NCBI RefSeq assembly: GCF_014656295.1
Contig: NZ_BNCD01000004.1
Span: forward strand, 248,001 to 312,000
Origin: Streptomyces sulfonofaciens
Lineage (GTDB): Bacteria; Actinomycetota; Actinomycetes; Streptomycetales; Streptomycetaceae
Direction of reading: 5' to 3'
Length of the DNA: 64,000 nt
A model generated the notes under the pieces. That model searched no databases. It saw only the letters and a list, made by a program, of their open reading frames with translations, and was not told where the DNA came from. Shown piece after piece: positions 39,105-49,230 of the stretch. Numbering within the stretch: position 1 is the first letter of the stretch; the number at the start of each line of letters is the position of its first letter. A program made the translations under genes and the position numbers.

Positions 39105-39692
39105 TCAGAAGCCGCCGGGCGGCAGGGGCAGCGGCAGCCCGGGGAGGCCGTCCAGGCTGGTGGCCACGTGTTCCTTCTTCTCGAAGTAGGCACCGAGCGA
39201 GGCGTCGTCCTCGCGCGCGAAGCGCTTGCCGTGCAGGTCCCGGTCGCTCTCGTACGCCATGTACGGCACCGCGTAGCCGCAGGTGTCGCGGATGAGCTCG
39301 GCCGTCACGACGACGACCGCGCGCAGCCCGTGCAGGTGGGGATCGATGCCCGGGAAGTGCCCGAGCAGCTCCTTGAAGCGCGGGTCGTCCCGGAAGACGG
39401 GCTCGCCGCGCCCGTGCACCCGCACGATGTTCGGCGGGCCCTGGAAGGCGCACCACATCAGTGTGATCCGGCCGTTCTCGCGCAGGTGCGCGATGGTCTC
39501 GGCGTTGCTGCCCGCGAAGTCGAGGTACGCGACCGTGCGGTCGTCGAGTACGGCGAACGAGCCGGTGAGGCCCTTGGGAGAGAGGTTCACCGTGCCGTCG
39601 CCGGAGAGCGGTGCGGTCGCGGTGAAGAAGAGGGGTTGTGCCTCGATGAACGAGCGGAGCCTGCCGTCGATGCGCTCATAGGTCTTTCCCAT
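39105..39692 (-). CDS. Pyridoxamine 5'-phosphate oxidase-family protein
   Basis: A 195-residue split-barrel flavin/F420-binding-type protein. Key segments are QPLFFTATAPLSGDGTVNLSPKG, VAYLDFAGSNAETIAHLRENG and ITLMWCAFQGPPNIVRVHG. The Cys in MWCAF and the RVHGRGE strand match the PNPOx-like general stress subgroup. The cofactor (FMN, F420 or haem) cannot be told. ATG 39692 is supported because MGKTYERIDGRLRSFI is conserved-looking. It is divergent from the DUF488 gene. Confidence 0.82.
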   Translation of the reverse strand: MGKTYERIDGRLRSFIEAQPLFFTATAPLSGDGTVNLSPKGLTGSFAVLDDRTVAYLDFAGSNAETIAHLRENGRITLMWCAFQGPPNIVRVHGRGEPVFRDDPRFKELLGHFPGIDPHLHGLRAVVVVTAELIRDTCGYAVPYMAYESDRDLHGKRFAREDDASLGAYFEKKEHVATSLDGLPGLPLPLPPGGF

Positions 39693-39784
39693 GGTGCGAT
39701 TATTCCGCAGGTCGTGCCGGTGCTCCGAGGGTTCCGCCGGGTGTCTCGACTGGCGGGACGGGCCCGGAGCGGGACGATGGAGCC

Positions 39785-40237
39785 ATGGTGAGCGGCGGAC
39801 GGCAGGGGCAAGGACGGCAGTCGGAGCACGGCGGGGCCGGGGGAGGCCGGACGGGCGGCGGCCCGCGGGGGCGCGGCGGCCCGCAGGTCCACATGCGCCG
39901 CGTCTACGAGCCCCCCGGGTCCTCGGACGGCGCGCGGGTCCTCGTCGACCGCATCTGGCCGCGCGGCCTGGCCAAGGACGACGTTCCGCTGGACGCCTGG
40001 CTGAAGGACGTGGCCCCGTCCACGGACCTGCGCAAGTGGTACGGACACGACCCCGACAGATACGGCGAGTTCGCTGAGCGCTACCGTGCGGAGCTGGCGG
40101 ACCCGGAGCGCGGGGACGCACTCGACCGGCTGCTCGGCCTCGCCGCCGAGGGACCGCTGACGCTCCTCACGGCCACGAAGGACCTCGCCCACAGCCATGC
40201 CCGGGTCCTCATGGAGGCACTGACCGGCGGCGAGTGA
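39785..40237 (+). CDS. DUF488 family protein
   Basis: A 150-residue protein. The DUF488 core starts near residue 37 (HMRRVYEPPGSSDGARVLVDRIWPRGL) and includes LDAWLKDVAPSTDLRKWYGHD, FAERYRAEL and TLLTATKDLAHSHA. The first 36 residues are Gly/Arg-rich and may be untranslated; ATG 39893 is the alternative start. DUF488 proteins have no firm function. The arginine promoter for argG lies downstream. Confidence 0.84.
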   Translation: MVSGGRQGQGRQSEHGGAGGGRTGGGPRGRGGPQVHMRRVYEPPGSSDGARVLVDRIWPRGLAKDDVPLDAWLKDVAPSTDLRKWYGHDPDRYGEFAERYRAELADPERGDALDRLLGLAAEGPLTLLTATKDLAHSHARVLMEALTGGE

Positions 40238-40431
40238 GCCCGTCCGAACCGTCCGCCCCGTCCGCCCCCGGCCCGGCGGCCCCTCGCCCCCAGGGCCGCG
40301 CCCCCGTGTCGCGCCCTCCGGGCCGCGTCCCGCCGGGCCGGCCTGGCCCTGACGGGCGCGCCCGTCAGGGCGGTAGGAGCCCGCCGCGCGGCCCGCACGC
40401 CGTGCGCTCCTCCCGTGCACCGTGCGCCGAA

Positions 40432-40480
40432 TTGACGAAACATACGGCGCAATGCATACTCATGCATATCCGCGAATGCA
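40432..40480 (+). promoter_or_regulatory. argG promoter with ARG boxes
   Basis: TTGACG (40432-40437) and CATACT (40455-40460) are spaced by 17 bp. AATGCATACTCATGCATA (40451-40468) overlaps the -10, and another AATGCA half-site is at 40475-40480. The paired TGCAT elements fit the Streptomyces ArgR operator and predict arginine repression separate from the argC promoter. Confidence 0.75.
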
Positions 40481-40496
40481 CTGTGAGGAGAATCCC

Positions 40497-41690
40497 GTGA
40501 CCGAGCGCGTCGTACTCGCCTATTCGGGCGGCCTTGACACCTCCGTCGCCATCGGCTGGATCGCCGAGGAGACGGGCGCAGAGGTCATCGCCGTCGCCGT
40601 CGACGTCGGCCAGGGCGGCGAGGACCTGGACGTCATCCGCAAGCGGGCGCTCGCCTGCGGAGCGGTCGAGGCCGAGGTCGCGGACGCCAAGGACGAGTTC
40701 GCCGCGGAGTACTGCCTGCCGGCCATCAAGGCCAACGCCCTGTACATGGACCGCTACCCGCTGGTCTCGGCGCTGTCCCGGCCCGCCATCGTCAAGCACC
40801 TCGTCGCCGCCGCGGAGAAGCACGGCGCGAGCACCGTCGCGCACGGCTGCACCGGCAAGGGCAACGACCAGGTCCGCTTCGAGGCCGGCATCGTCGCCCT
40901 CGCCCCCGACCTCAAGTGCATCGCTCCCGTCCGCGACTACGCGATGACCCGCGACAAGGCGATCGCCTTCTGCGAGGAGAAGAACCTCCCGATCGCGACC
41001 ACCAAGAAGTCCCCGTACTCCATCGACCAGAACGCCTTCGGACGCGCCATCGAGACCGGCTTCCTGGAGGACATCTGGAACGCCCCGATCGAGGACATCT
41101 ACGAGTACACGAAGGACCCCTCCGTCCCGCGCGAGCCCGACGAGGTCGTGATCTCCTTCGAGGCCGGCGTGCCGGTCGCCGTGGACGGCACGCCCGTCAC
41201 CCCGCTCCAGGCCGTCCAGCAGCTCAACGAGCGCGCGGGCGCCCAGGGCATCGGCCGGATCGACATGGTCGAGGACCGCCTCGTCGGCATCAAGTCCCGC
41301 GAGGTCTACGAGGCCCCCGGCGCCATCGCGCTGATCACCGCCCACCAGGAGCTGGAGAACGTGACCGTCGAGCGCGAGCTGGCCCGCTACAAGCGGCAGG
41401 TCGAGCAGCGCTGGGGCGAGCTGGTCTACGACGGCCTGTGGTTCTCGCCGCTCAAGCACGCGCTGGAGGGCTTCATCAACGAGGCGAACCAGCACGTCAC
41501 CGGCGACATCCGGATGACCCTGCACGGCGGCCGCGCCGTCGTCACCGGCCGCAGGTCCGGTACCTCCCTGTACGACTTCAACCTGGCCACCTACGACTCG
41601 GGCGACACCTTCGACCAGTCCAAGGCGCAGGGCTTCATCGAGATCTTCGGCCTCTCCCAGAAGATCGCCGCCCGGCGCGACCTGGCCTAG
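40497..41690 (+). CDS. argG: Argininosuccinate synthase
   Basis: A 397-residue ATP-pyrophosphatase that joins citrulline and aspartate. The P-loop AYSGGLDTS is at the N-terminus, followed by [14 protein letters not shown] and the C-terminal tetramer arm with [25 protein letters not shown] 40497 has GAGGAG upstream. It lies near argH here; in S. coelicolor, argG, as I recall, is elsewhere. A perfect 15-bp palindrome follows it. Confidence 0.96.
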   Translation: MTERVVLAYSGGLDTSVAIGWIAEETGAEVIAVAVDVGQGGEDLDVIRKRALACGAVEAEVADAKDEFAAEYCLPAIKANALYMDRYPLVSALSRPAIVKHLVAAAEKHGASTVAHGCTGKGNDQVRFEAGIVALAPDLKCIAPVRDYAMTRDKAIAFCEEKNLPIATTKKSPYSIDQNAFGRAIETGFLEDIWNAPIEDIYEYTKDPSVPREPDEVVISFEAGVPVAVDGTPVTPLQAVQQLNERAGAQGIGRIDMVEDRLVGIKSREVYEAPGAIALITAHQELENVTVERELARYKRQVEQRWGELVYDGLWFSPLKHALEGFINEANQHVTGDIRMTLHGGRAVVTGRRSGTSLYDFNLATYDSGDTFDQSKAQGFIEIFGLSQKIAARRDLA

Positions 41691-43427
<1,737 letters not shown>

Positions 43428-43437
43428 GAGCGCGCGG

Positions 43438-43473
43438 GGCCCTCGCCCGTCCGCCATGGCGACGGGCAGGGCC
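43438..43473 (+). terminator. Terminator between argH and the convergent acyltransferase gene
   Basis: GGCCCTCGCCCGTC pairs with GACGGGCAGGGCC with one bulged C, around a 9-nt loop, 11 bp after the argH stop. It can act on both strands. Confidence 0.75.
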
Positions 43474-43581
43474 GCTCCTCCGCCCCGGCCCGGTGGCGCG
43501 CACCTCGCCCGTCCTCGGTGGCGGCACCGTCCGCGGCTCCGGCCGACCGCCCCGCACGGGGGCCGCGCAGCAGCGGTCCCG

Positions 43582-44256
43582 TCAGGCGGCCGCCTTGGCC
43601 TTGGTGGCGTACATGTCCACGTACTCCTGCCCCGACAGCCGCATGACCTCCGTCATCACCGAGTCGGTCACCGCGCGCAGCACATAGCGGTCGCGGTCCA
43701 TGCCCTCGTAGCGGGAGAACTCCATCGGGGCGCCGAAGCGGACCGTCACCCGGCCCGGGCGGGGCATACCGGTGCCGCCCGGCTGGAGCTTGTCCGTGCC
43801 GATCATCGCGAACGGCACCACCGGCGCACCGGTCATCAGGGTCAGCCGGGCGATGCCGGTGCGGCCGCGGTAGAGCCGCCCGTCGGGAGAGCGGGTGCCC
43901 TCCGGGTAGATGCCGAACATCCGGCCCTCCTCCAGCATCCGCCGGCCCGTCATCAGCGCGGCGACGCCGCCGTTCGCCCCGTCCCGGTCCACCGGGACCA
44001 TGCCGACGCCGGTGAAGAACCACGCCATCAGACGGCCCTTCAGGCCCTTGCCCGTGACGTACTCGTCCTTGCCGATGAAGAACACCTGCCGGTCGCAGAC
44101 GACCGGCAGGACGATCGAGTCGATGAAGGTGAGATGGTTCCCCGCCATGATCACCGGGCCCGAGGTGGGAATGTGCTCGGCGCCCTCCACCCGTGGCCGG
44201 AACATCAGGCGCATGATCGGTCCGAGGACTGCCTTGATGAACGCGAAACGGGACAA
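43582..44256 (-). CDS. 1-acyl-sn-glycerol-3-phosphate acyltransferase (PlsC family)
   Basis: A 224-residue enzyme that acylates lysophosphatidate or related lipids. The NHxxxxD motif is NHLTFID (40-46) and the EGTRS motif is at 119-123; FMVPVD-like GMVPVDRD and PVVPFAMIG are blocks III and IV. A hydrophobic N-terminal segment suggests membrane association. TTG 44256 is chosen because GGAGGG lies 6 bases upstream and codons before it lack conserved sequence. It is divergent from the glycerophosphodiesterase gene, another lipid enzyme. Confidence 0.88.
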   Translation of the reverse strand: MSRFAFIKAVLGPIMRLMFRPRVEGAEHIPTSGPVIMAGNHLTFIDSIVLPVVCDRQVFFIGKDEYVTGKGLKGRLMAWFFTGVGMVPVDRDGANGGVAALMTGRRMLEEGRMFGIYPEGTRSPDGRLYRGRTGIARLTLMTGAPVVPFAMIGTDKLQPGGTGMPRPGRVTVRFGAPMEFSRYEGMDRDRYVLRAVTDSVMTEVMRLSGQEYVDMYATKAKAAA

Positions 44257-44555
44257 CGGACCCTCCGTGGTCAAGGGAATCGGCTGCTGAGCCTGGTGCG
44301 TCGTGCGGAAGTCAGTGCAGGTGAGGACGATACTCGCCACTCCGGGCGGATTGCACATCGGCCACGGGGCGGATACGTGTCCGTCACAGACCGCCCGGCT
44401 CTCCGGCACACCACGAACACGGCGGCACCAGGCGCCACCTGACATCAGCCGCACATTGCGTCCCGGGTCTCCCCTCCGTCCCACGTCCGCGCCTACGATC
44501 ATCCGGTCCGGCAGGGACAGCGCAGCCTCAGCACGGCAGACCAGGAGGAACGCCC

Positions 44556-45737
44556 ATGGCGAAGCAGGGGTCGAACGAGCAGCGGCCGGGGACGGGACCG
44601 GGACGGCGCGCGGTCCTGGGCGCGGCGGTGCTCGGCGCGGGCGGGGCCGTCGCCGGCCTGCCGGGAACGGCACGGGCCGCCGAGCGCTCCGGCGGACACG
44701 GCGGGGGCCACGGGACGCGCCTCGACCTGCCGGTGCCCACCGTCATCGGCCACCGCGGCACCGCGGGCTACCGCCCCGAGCACACCCTCGGTTCGTACCA
44801 GCACGCGCTGGACCTCGGGGCGCACATCGTCGAGCAGGACGTCGTGCCCACCAAGGACGGCCATCTGGTATGCCGTCACGAGAACGACATCACCGCCACC
44901 ACGGACGTCGCCCGGCATCCGGAGTTCGCCGGCCGCAAGACCACCAAGACGGTGGACGGCACCTCCCTCACCGGCTGGTTCACCGAGGACTTCACGCTCG
45001 CCGAGCTCAAGACCCTGCGGGCCGTCGAGCGGATCCCCGCCAACCGCCCGGACAACACCCTGTACGACGGCCGCTGGCAGGTGCCCACCTACGAGGAGGT
45101 CCTGCAGTGGGCCGACCGGCAGGGCGCACGGCGCGGCCGGCCGGTGTGGCTGTACGTGGAGACCAAGCACCCCACCTACTTCCGCAAGCTCGGCTTCGAC
45201 ATCGAGGGGATGCTGGCGCGGCTGCTGCGCACGTACCACCGGGACCGCGCCGACTCACCCGTCATCCTGCAGTCCTTCGAGCCGACCAGCGTCCAGCGGC
45301 TGTCCAAGCTCGTCGACTCGCCGAGCATCGTGCTGCTGGACGCCGCGGGCACCCGCCCCTGGGACTTCGTGGCCGCGGGCGACCCGCGCACCGTCGACGA
45401 CCTGGTCGAGCCGGAGGGCCTGGCGTGGCTCGCGTCCTTCACGCAGGGCATCGGACCCACGCTCGACCTGATCATCCCGAAGGACGCGGACGGCAGGCTC
45501 ACCGAGCCGACCACCCTGGTGTCCGACGCGCACGACGCGGGCCTGATACTGCACCCGTACACGATGCGCAACGAGAACACCTTCCTGCCGGCCGACTTCC
45601 GCAAGGGCACGGACCCCAACGCCTACGGCGACGCGTTCGGCGCCTTCCGTACCTACTTCGAGACCGGCATCGACGGCATCTTCTCCGACAACGCGGACAC
45701 CGCGCTCCTCGCCCGCGAGGACTTCGTCAACGGCTGA
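44556..45737 (+). CDS. Glycerophosphodiester phosphodiesterase, Tat-exported
   Basis: A 393-residue enzyme that hydrolyses deacylated phospholipid to sn-glycerol-3-phosphate and alcohol. The start has a twin-arginine signal (GRRAVLGAAVLGAGG, ending ARAAE). GHRGTAGYRPEHT gives the catalytic His/Glu/Arg, and EQDVVPTKDGHLVCRHE adds the metal and second His. Long insertions after residue 110 fit the larger secreted GlpQ-type enzymes. ATG 44556 has AGGAGG 10 bases upstream. Often phosphate regulated; no PHO box was recognised. Confidence 0.9.
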   Translation: MAKQGSNEQRPGTGPGRRAVLGAAVLGAGGAVAGLPGTARAAERSGGHGGGHGTRLDLPVPTVIGHRGTAGYRPEHTLGSYQHALDLGAHIVEQDVVPTKDGHLVCRHENDITATTDVARHPEFAGRKTTKTVDGTSLTGWFTEDFTLAELKTLRAVERIPANRPDNTLYDGRWQVPTYEEVLQWADRQGARRGRPVWLYVETKHPTYFRKLGFDIEGMLARLLRTYHRDRADSPVILQSFEPTSVQRLSKLVDSPSIVLLDAAGTRPWDFVAAGDPRTVDDLVEPEGLAWLASFTQGIGPTLDLIIPKDADGRLTEPTTLVSDAHDAGLILHPYTMRNENTFLPADFRKGTDPNAYGDAFGAFRTYFETGIDGIFSDNADTALLAREDFVNG

Positions 45738-45767
45738 CCTGCGCAGACCACAACGAGTGAGAGACGG

Positions 45768-45795
45768 CCGCCCCGGCAACCCGGGCCCGGGGCGG
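45768..45795 (+). terminator. Terminator after the glycerophosphodiesterase gene
   Basis: CCGCCCCGG pairs with CCGGGGCGG (9 bp) around a 10-nt loop, about 30 bp beyond the stop. Confidence 0.65.
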
Positions 45796-45811
45796 TCGCG
45801 TCACGTCCGGC

Positions 45812-46360
45812 ATGGACACCACGCCCTCCCACCCGGCAGGACCGGACACCGCCACCGCACTGATCGATGGCCTGCGGCCGCTGCTCGCCGCCGAGGCGGC
45901 GGCAGAGGCACCGGCGGCCGGCGCCGAGCCCGGCGATCTGGAACAGGCCGTGTGGCTGCGGCTGCTCGAGCGGCTGCACTCGGCTGGCCCACCGCACGAC
46001 CCCGCGCACTGGCTGCGCCGCGCGGTGCGGTCCGAGGCACGCCGCTGCCGCCGCCTCGCCCGGCACATCGGCCCCTACCCGGCCGAGCCCGCCGACGCCT
46101 CCTGGCGCGGCACCGAGCCCCAGGTACTCACCGCCCTGCGGCGCCGCGCCGTGCGCGCCGCGGTGGGCCGGCTGCCCGCCCGTTGCGCCGCCCTCGTGAC
46201 GGCACTCCTGTCACCCGGGGACCTCACCTACCGCGAAATCGCAGGGGAGTTGGGTATCTCACAGGGCAGTCTGGGGCCGGAGCGTTCCCGGTGCCTGGGA
46301 TGCCTGCGCAGAATGCTCACGGCGGAGGTTGCAGTTCCGGTCCCACGGGGAAAGCACTGA
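45812..46360 (+). CDS. Sigma-70 family-like protein (region 2 fragment and region 4)
   Basis: A 182-residue protein. LEQAVWLRLLERLH...DPAHWLRRAVRSEARR resembles region 2 helices; AVGRLPARCAALVTALLSPGDLTYREIAGELGISQGSLGPERSRCLGCLRRML is the region 4 HTH (cited here only partly by its parts). No anti-sigma gene is adjacent and region 2 is degenerate, so a full ECF role is uncertain. It could be a divergent sigma-like regulator. The GNAT gene follows after 40 bp. Confidence 0.74.
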   Translation: MDTTPSHPAGPDTATALIDGLRPLLAAEAAAEAPAAGAEPGDLEQAVWLRLLERLHSAGPPHDPAHWLRRAVRSEARRCRRLARHIGPYPAEPADASWRGTEPQVLTALRRRAVRAAVGRLPARCAALVTALLSPGDLTYREIAGELGISQGSLGPERSRCLGCLRRMLTAEVAVPVPRGKH

Positions 46361-46400
46361 TGGACAACCGGCGGAACAGGTGAGCGAGAGGCATGCACAC

Positions 46401-46904
46401 ATGGGCATGAGCGTGACCATCTCTGCGGCGGACGAGCGCGACGCCGAACAGATCCTCAAACTGCAGTACCTCTGCTACCAGGGAGAGGCCGAGCTGTACG
46501 GCGACTACACCATCGAGCCGCTCACCCAGTCGCTCGCCGCGCTCAAGGAGGAGCTCGCCCACGGGCGGGTGCTCGCGGCGCGGCTCGGCCCCGAGGTGGT
46601 GGCCTCGGTGCGCGGCAGCATCGACGAGGAGGGCGTGGCCCACATCGGCAAGCTGATCGTGCACCCGAGGATGCAGCGGCACGGCCTCGGCGGCCGGCTG
46701 CTGTCCGCCATCGAGGAGCGGCTGCGCGCCGACGGCGAGGTACGCCGCTTCCAGCTCCTCACCGGCCACCGCAGCGAGCACAACCTGAGGCTGTACCGCC
46801 GGCACGGCTACGCACCCGCCGGCACCGAGCGGGTCGACGACGCGCTCACCCTGATCACCCTGACGAAGGACCCGCAGACCCCCGCGTACGTGGCCAGCGC
46901 CTGA
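46401..46904 (+). CDS. GNAT-family N-acetyltransferase
   Basis: A 167-residue GNAT. The acetyl-CoA loop is in HPRMQRHGLGGRLLSAIEER (R/QxxGxG/A), preceded by strand AHIGKLIV and followed by FQLLTGHRSEHNLRLYRRHGY. ATG 46401 has GAGAGG 9 bases upstream. The substrate is unknown. It lies downstream of the sigma-like gene and may be co-transcribed with it. Confidence 0.87.
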   Translation: MGMSVTISAADERDAEQILKLQYLCYQGEAELYGDYTIEPLTQSLAALKEELAHGRVLAARLGPEVVASVRGSIDEEGVAHIGKLIVHPRMQRHGLGGRLLSAIEERLRADGEVRRFQLLTGHRSEHNLRLYRRHGYAPAGTERVDDALTLITLTKDPQTPAYVASA

Positions 46905-46929
46905 CGCGGCCCACGCCACGCGGCCCCTG

Positions 46930-47367
46930 CTACGCGGCGCCGACCGGGCGGGCTGCCCTGCGCAGCCAGAGCATGGCGGTGACCGGCAGGAGCACGGGGA
47001 TGAACAGATAGCCGATGCCGTAGTCCGACCAGACCGTGGCGTCCGGGAAGGCGGACGGCTCCACCACCGTCCAGGTACCCACGACCAGCACGCCCGCGAG
47101 CTCGGCGGCGCAGCACACCAGCGCCGCCCTGCGCGCCCTCTCACCGCCGCGTACGAGCGTGTACGTGATGAACCCGTACACCACCCCCGCGACCGCCGAC
47201 AGCGAGTAGGCCAGCGGAGCGTGGCCGAAGTCGGTGCTGATCTGCACCGCGGAGCGGGAGAGCGCGCCCACCACCATCACCCCGTACAGCCACACCAGCA
47301 GCAGCCCCGGGCCACTGATCAGTCTGGTCCGCCCGCTGCCCGTGCGCTTGCGATCGGTCACCGCCAC
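46930..47367 (-). CDS. Small integral membrane protein A
   Basis: A 145-residue membrane protein with about four helices (LLLVWLYGVMVVGALS; AYSLSAVAGVVYGFITYTLV; AALVCCAAELAGVLVVGTW; YLFIPVLLPVTAMLWL). The N-terminus is basic. No known family is recognised. GTG 47367 follows the stop of the upstream membrane gene with 1 bp between, so they are an operon and perhaps form a complex. Confidence 0.7.
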   Translation of the reverse strand: MAVTDRKRTGSGRTRLISGPGLLLVWLYGVMVVGALSRSAVQISTDFGHAPLAYSLSAVAGVVYGFITYTLVRGGERARRAALVCCAAELAGVLVVGTWTVVEPSAFPDATVWSDYGIGYLFIPVLLPVTAMLWLRRAARPVGAA

Positions 47368-47368
47368 C

Positions 47369-47728
47369 TCAGCCTCCCCAGATGTCGTAGAGCCGCAGCT
47401 CCAGCACGGCGAGCACCACGCCGCCGGCCGCCACGGTCGCGGAGCCCCAGCGGGTGCGCTCCGCCAGCGACAGGAAGCCGGCGGCGGGCGTGCACGCGAA
47501 CGCGCCCAGCAGGTACGCCACGAAGATCACCGTGCCCTGTTCCGGCTTCGCCCCCCGCGCGAGCTGCACGATGCCGACGACGAGCTGCACCGTCGCGAGC
47601 AGCGTGACCACGGCCATGCCGAGGAAGTGCCGGTCCTTGGTGGACTGGTCCCGGTAGGCGGCGATGCCGCACCAGAGGGCGAGCACGATCGCGGCCGCGG
47701 CGAGCGCGATCGTCAGGGCATCAAGCAT
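47369..47728 (-). CDS. Small integral membrane protein B
   Basis: A 119-residue membrane protein with four hydrophobic segments (LTIALAAAAIVLALWCGIA, FLGMAVVTLLATVQLVVGIV, VIFVAYLLGAFACTPAAGFL, ATVAAGGVVLAVLEL). The start is ATG 47728. It is coupled to gene A. Two small four-helix proteins in tandem recall paired transporters, but they lack the marks of small multidrug resistance proteins. The function is unknown. Confidence 0.7.
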   Translation of the reverse strand: MLDALTIALAAAAIVLALWCGIAAYRDQSTKDRHFLGMAVVTLLATVQLVVGIVQLARGAKPEQGTVIFVAYLLGAFACTPAAGFLSLAERTRWGSATVAAGGVVLAVLELRLYDIWGG

Positions 47729-47881
47729 GCCGCGACCTTAGTACGGGGCCCCGGCGGCTCCCGTGCCCGCCCCCGGCCGCACGACCCGGCCCGCGCCGCC
47801 CCCGCGGCGTCCGCCACCCGCGCCCCCGCGGGGTGCCCCGTCGCCCGGCCGCGCCACCTGAGCGTCTGCTTTACTGTGGCC

Positions 47882-47968
47882 ATGACCGCGACGAGCAGGC
47901 GCCACCCCGCGACCGAGGTGATCACGACGCCCGGTGCCCGTTGTCGGTGTTGCACGTGCGCCCGCTGA
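47882..47968 (+). CDS. Cys-rich leader peptide upstream of metNIQ
   Basis: A 28-codon ORF that ends ARCRCCTCAR, with four Cys codons (TGT, TGT, TGC, TGC) within six codons. TACTGT lies 4 bases before ATG 47882 and there is no Shine-Dalgarno sequence, so it looks leaderless. Leaderless Cys-rich short ORFs are known in mycobacteria as cysteine-responsive attenuators of downstream operons. Its position before a methionine/cystine-type transporter fits that scheme. Confidence 0.65.
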   Translation: MTATSRRHPATEVITTPGARCRCCTCAR

Positions 47969-48007
47969 GGGCCCCCGCACCGCTCTAGGGCTCGCGCCCG
48001 AAGCGGG
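47961..48007 (+). promoter_or_regulatory. Possible attenuation pairing after the leader peptide
   Basis: CCCGCT (47961-47966, last leader codons) can pair with AGCGGG (48002-48007). A ribosome stalled at the Cys codons would cover the left arm. About 190 nt of GC-rich RNA separate this from metN and may hold alternative structures. The mechanism is inferred. Confidence 0.35.
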
Positions 48008-48195
48008 ACGGCCCCCGCGCACCCGGCCCCCGGCTCCTTCGGCCCCCGCGGTGTTCGCCTTCCGGTGTGCCCGTTGCGCGACCGTGGCGGTCGGCCCGAT
48101 GCCGGCGCAGCCTGCGCGCCCTGCTCGTATCCGCCCTGCATGCCCGTGCCCGGCGCCGACCGAGCGCCACGGCACCCGACGATGACGGACTCCAC

Positions 48196-49230
48196 GTGAT
48201 CACCACCACAGGTCTCACCAAGGTCTACCGTGCACGCGGCCGAGAGATCACCGCTCTCGACGGCGTGGACCTGCATGTGCGCGAAGGCGAGGTGTACGGC
48301 GTCATCGGCCGCAGCGGCGCCGGCAAGTCCTCGCTCATCCGCTGCGTCAACCTGCTCGAACGCCCCACCGCCGGCACCGTCACCGTGGCCGGCCAGGACC
48401 TGACCGCGCTCGCCGGACGCGGCAGGCGGGCGAGCCGGGAGCTGCGCGCGGCCCGCAGCCGCACCGGCATGGTCTTCCAGCACTTCCACCTGCTGTCGTC
48501 CCGCACCGTCCAGGACAACGTCGAGCTGCCCCTGGAGATCCTCGGCCACTCCCGCGGAAAGCGCGCCCGCAAGGCCCGCGAGCTGCTGGAGCTGGTCGGC
48601 CTCGGCGAGCGGGCCACCGCCTACCCCGCACAGCTCTCCGGCGGCCAGAAGCAGCGCGTCGGCATCGCACGCGCCCTCGCCGGGGACCCCAAGGTGCTCC
48701 TGTCCGACGAGGCGACCAGCGCACTCGACCCCAAGACCACCCGCTCCATCCTGCGGCTGCTGCGCGAGCTCAACCGCGAACTCGGCCTGACCGTGCTCCT
48801 CATCACCCATGAGATGGACGTCGTCAAGGCCGTCTGCGACTCCGCCGCGCTGATGGAGAACGGCCGGATCGTGGAGTCGGGCACGGTCCCCCAGCTCCTC
48901 GGCACCCCGGACTCCCGGCTCGCCCGCGCGCTCTTCCCGGTGAGCGGCGACCCGCTCGGCGGCGAGGGCACCGTGGTGGACGTCACGTTCCACGGCGAGG
49001 CCGCCGCCCGGCCCGTGATCTCCCGGCTGTCGCGGACCTACAACATCGACATCTCGATCCTCGGCGCCGCGATGGACACCGTCGGCGGACGGCAGGTCGG
49101 GCGGATGCGCTTGGAGCTGCCCGGTCACTACGAGGAGAACGTCGTGCCGATCGGCTTCCTGCGCGAGCAGGGCCTCGGCGTGCAGGTGCAGGGCCGGCCG
49201 GCCCGGCTCGCCGAGGAGGGTGCCGAGTGA
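48196..49230 (+). CDS. metN: D/L-methionine ABC transporter ATP-binding protein
   Basis: A 344-residue ATPase. Walker A is GRSGAGKS (38-45), the signature is LSGGQKQRV, and Walker B is VLLSDEATSALDP. The C-terminal NIL domain (about 265-340) is diagnostic for MetN and binds methionine to inhibit transport. GTG 48196 starts MITTTGLTKVYRA. The metI gene starts 4 bp inside it. A longer frame upstream is Arg-rich and not conserved-looking. With MetI and MetQ it forms the importer. Confidence 0.93.
   Translation: MITTTGLTKVYRARGREITALDGVDLHVREGEVYGVIGRSGAGKSSLIRCVNLLERPTAGTVTVAGQDLTALAGRGRRASRELRAARSRTGMVFQHFHLLSSRTVQDNVELPLEILGHSRGKRARKARELLELVGLGERATAYPAQLSGGQKQRVGIARALAGDPKVLLSDEATSALDPKTTRSILRLLRELNRELGLTVLLITHEMDVVKAVCDSAALMENGRIVESGTVPQLLGTPDSRLARALFPVSGDPLGGEGTVVDVTFHGEAAARPVISRLSRTYNIDISILGAAMDTVGGRQVGRMRLELPGHYEENVVPIGFLREQGLGVQVQGRPARLAEEGAE

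Noticed and set aside
45812..46360. A full ECF sigma/anti-sigma system
   Set aside because: Region 2 is degenerate and no anti-sigma gene is adjacent; only a sigma-like call is supported.
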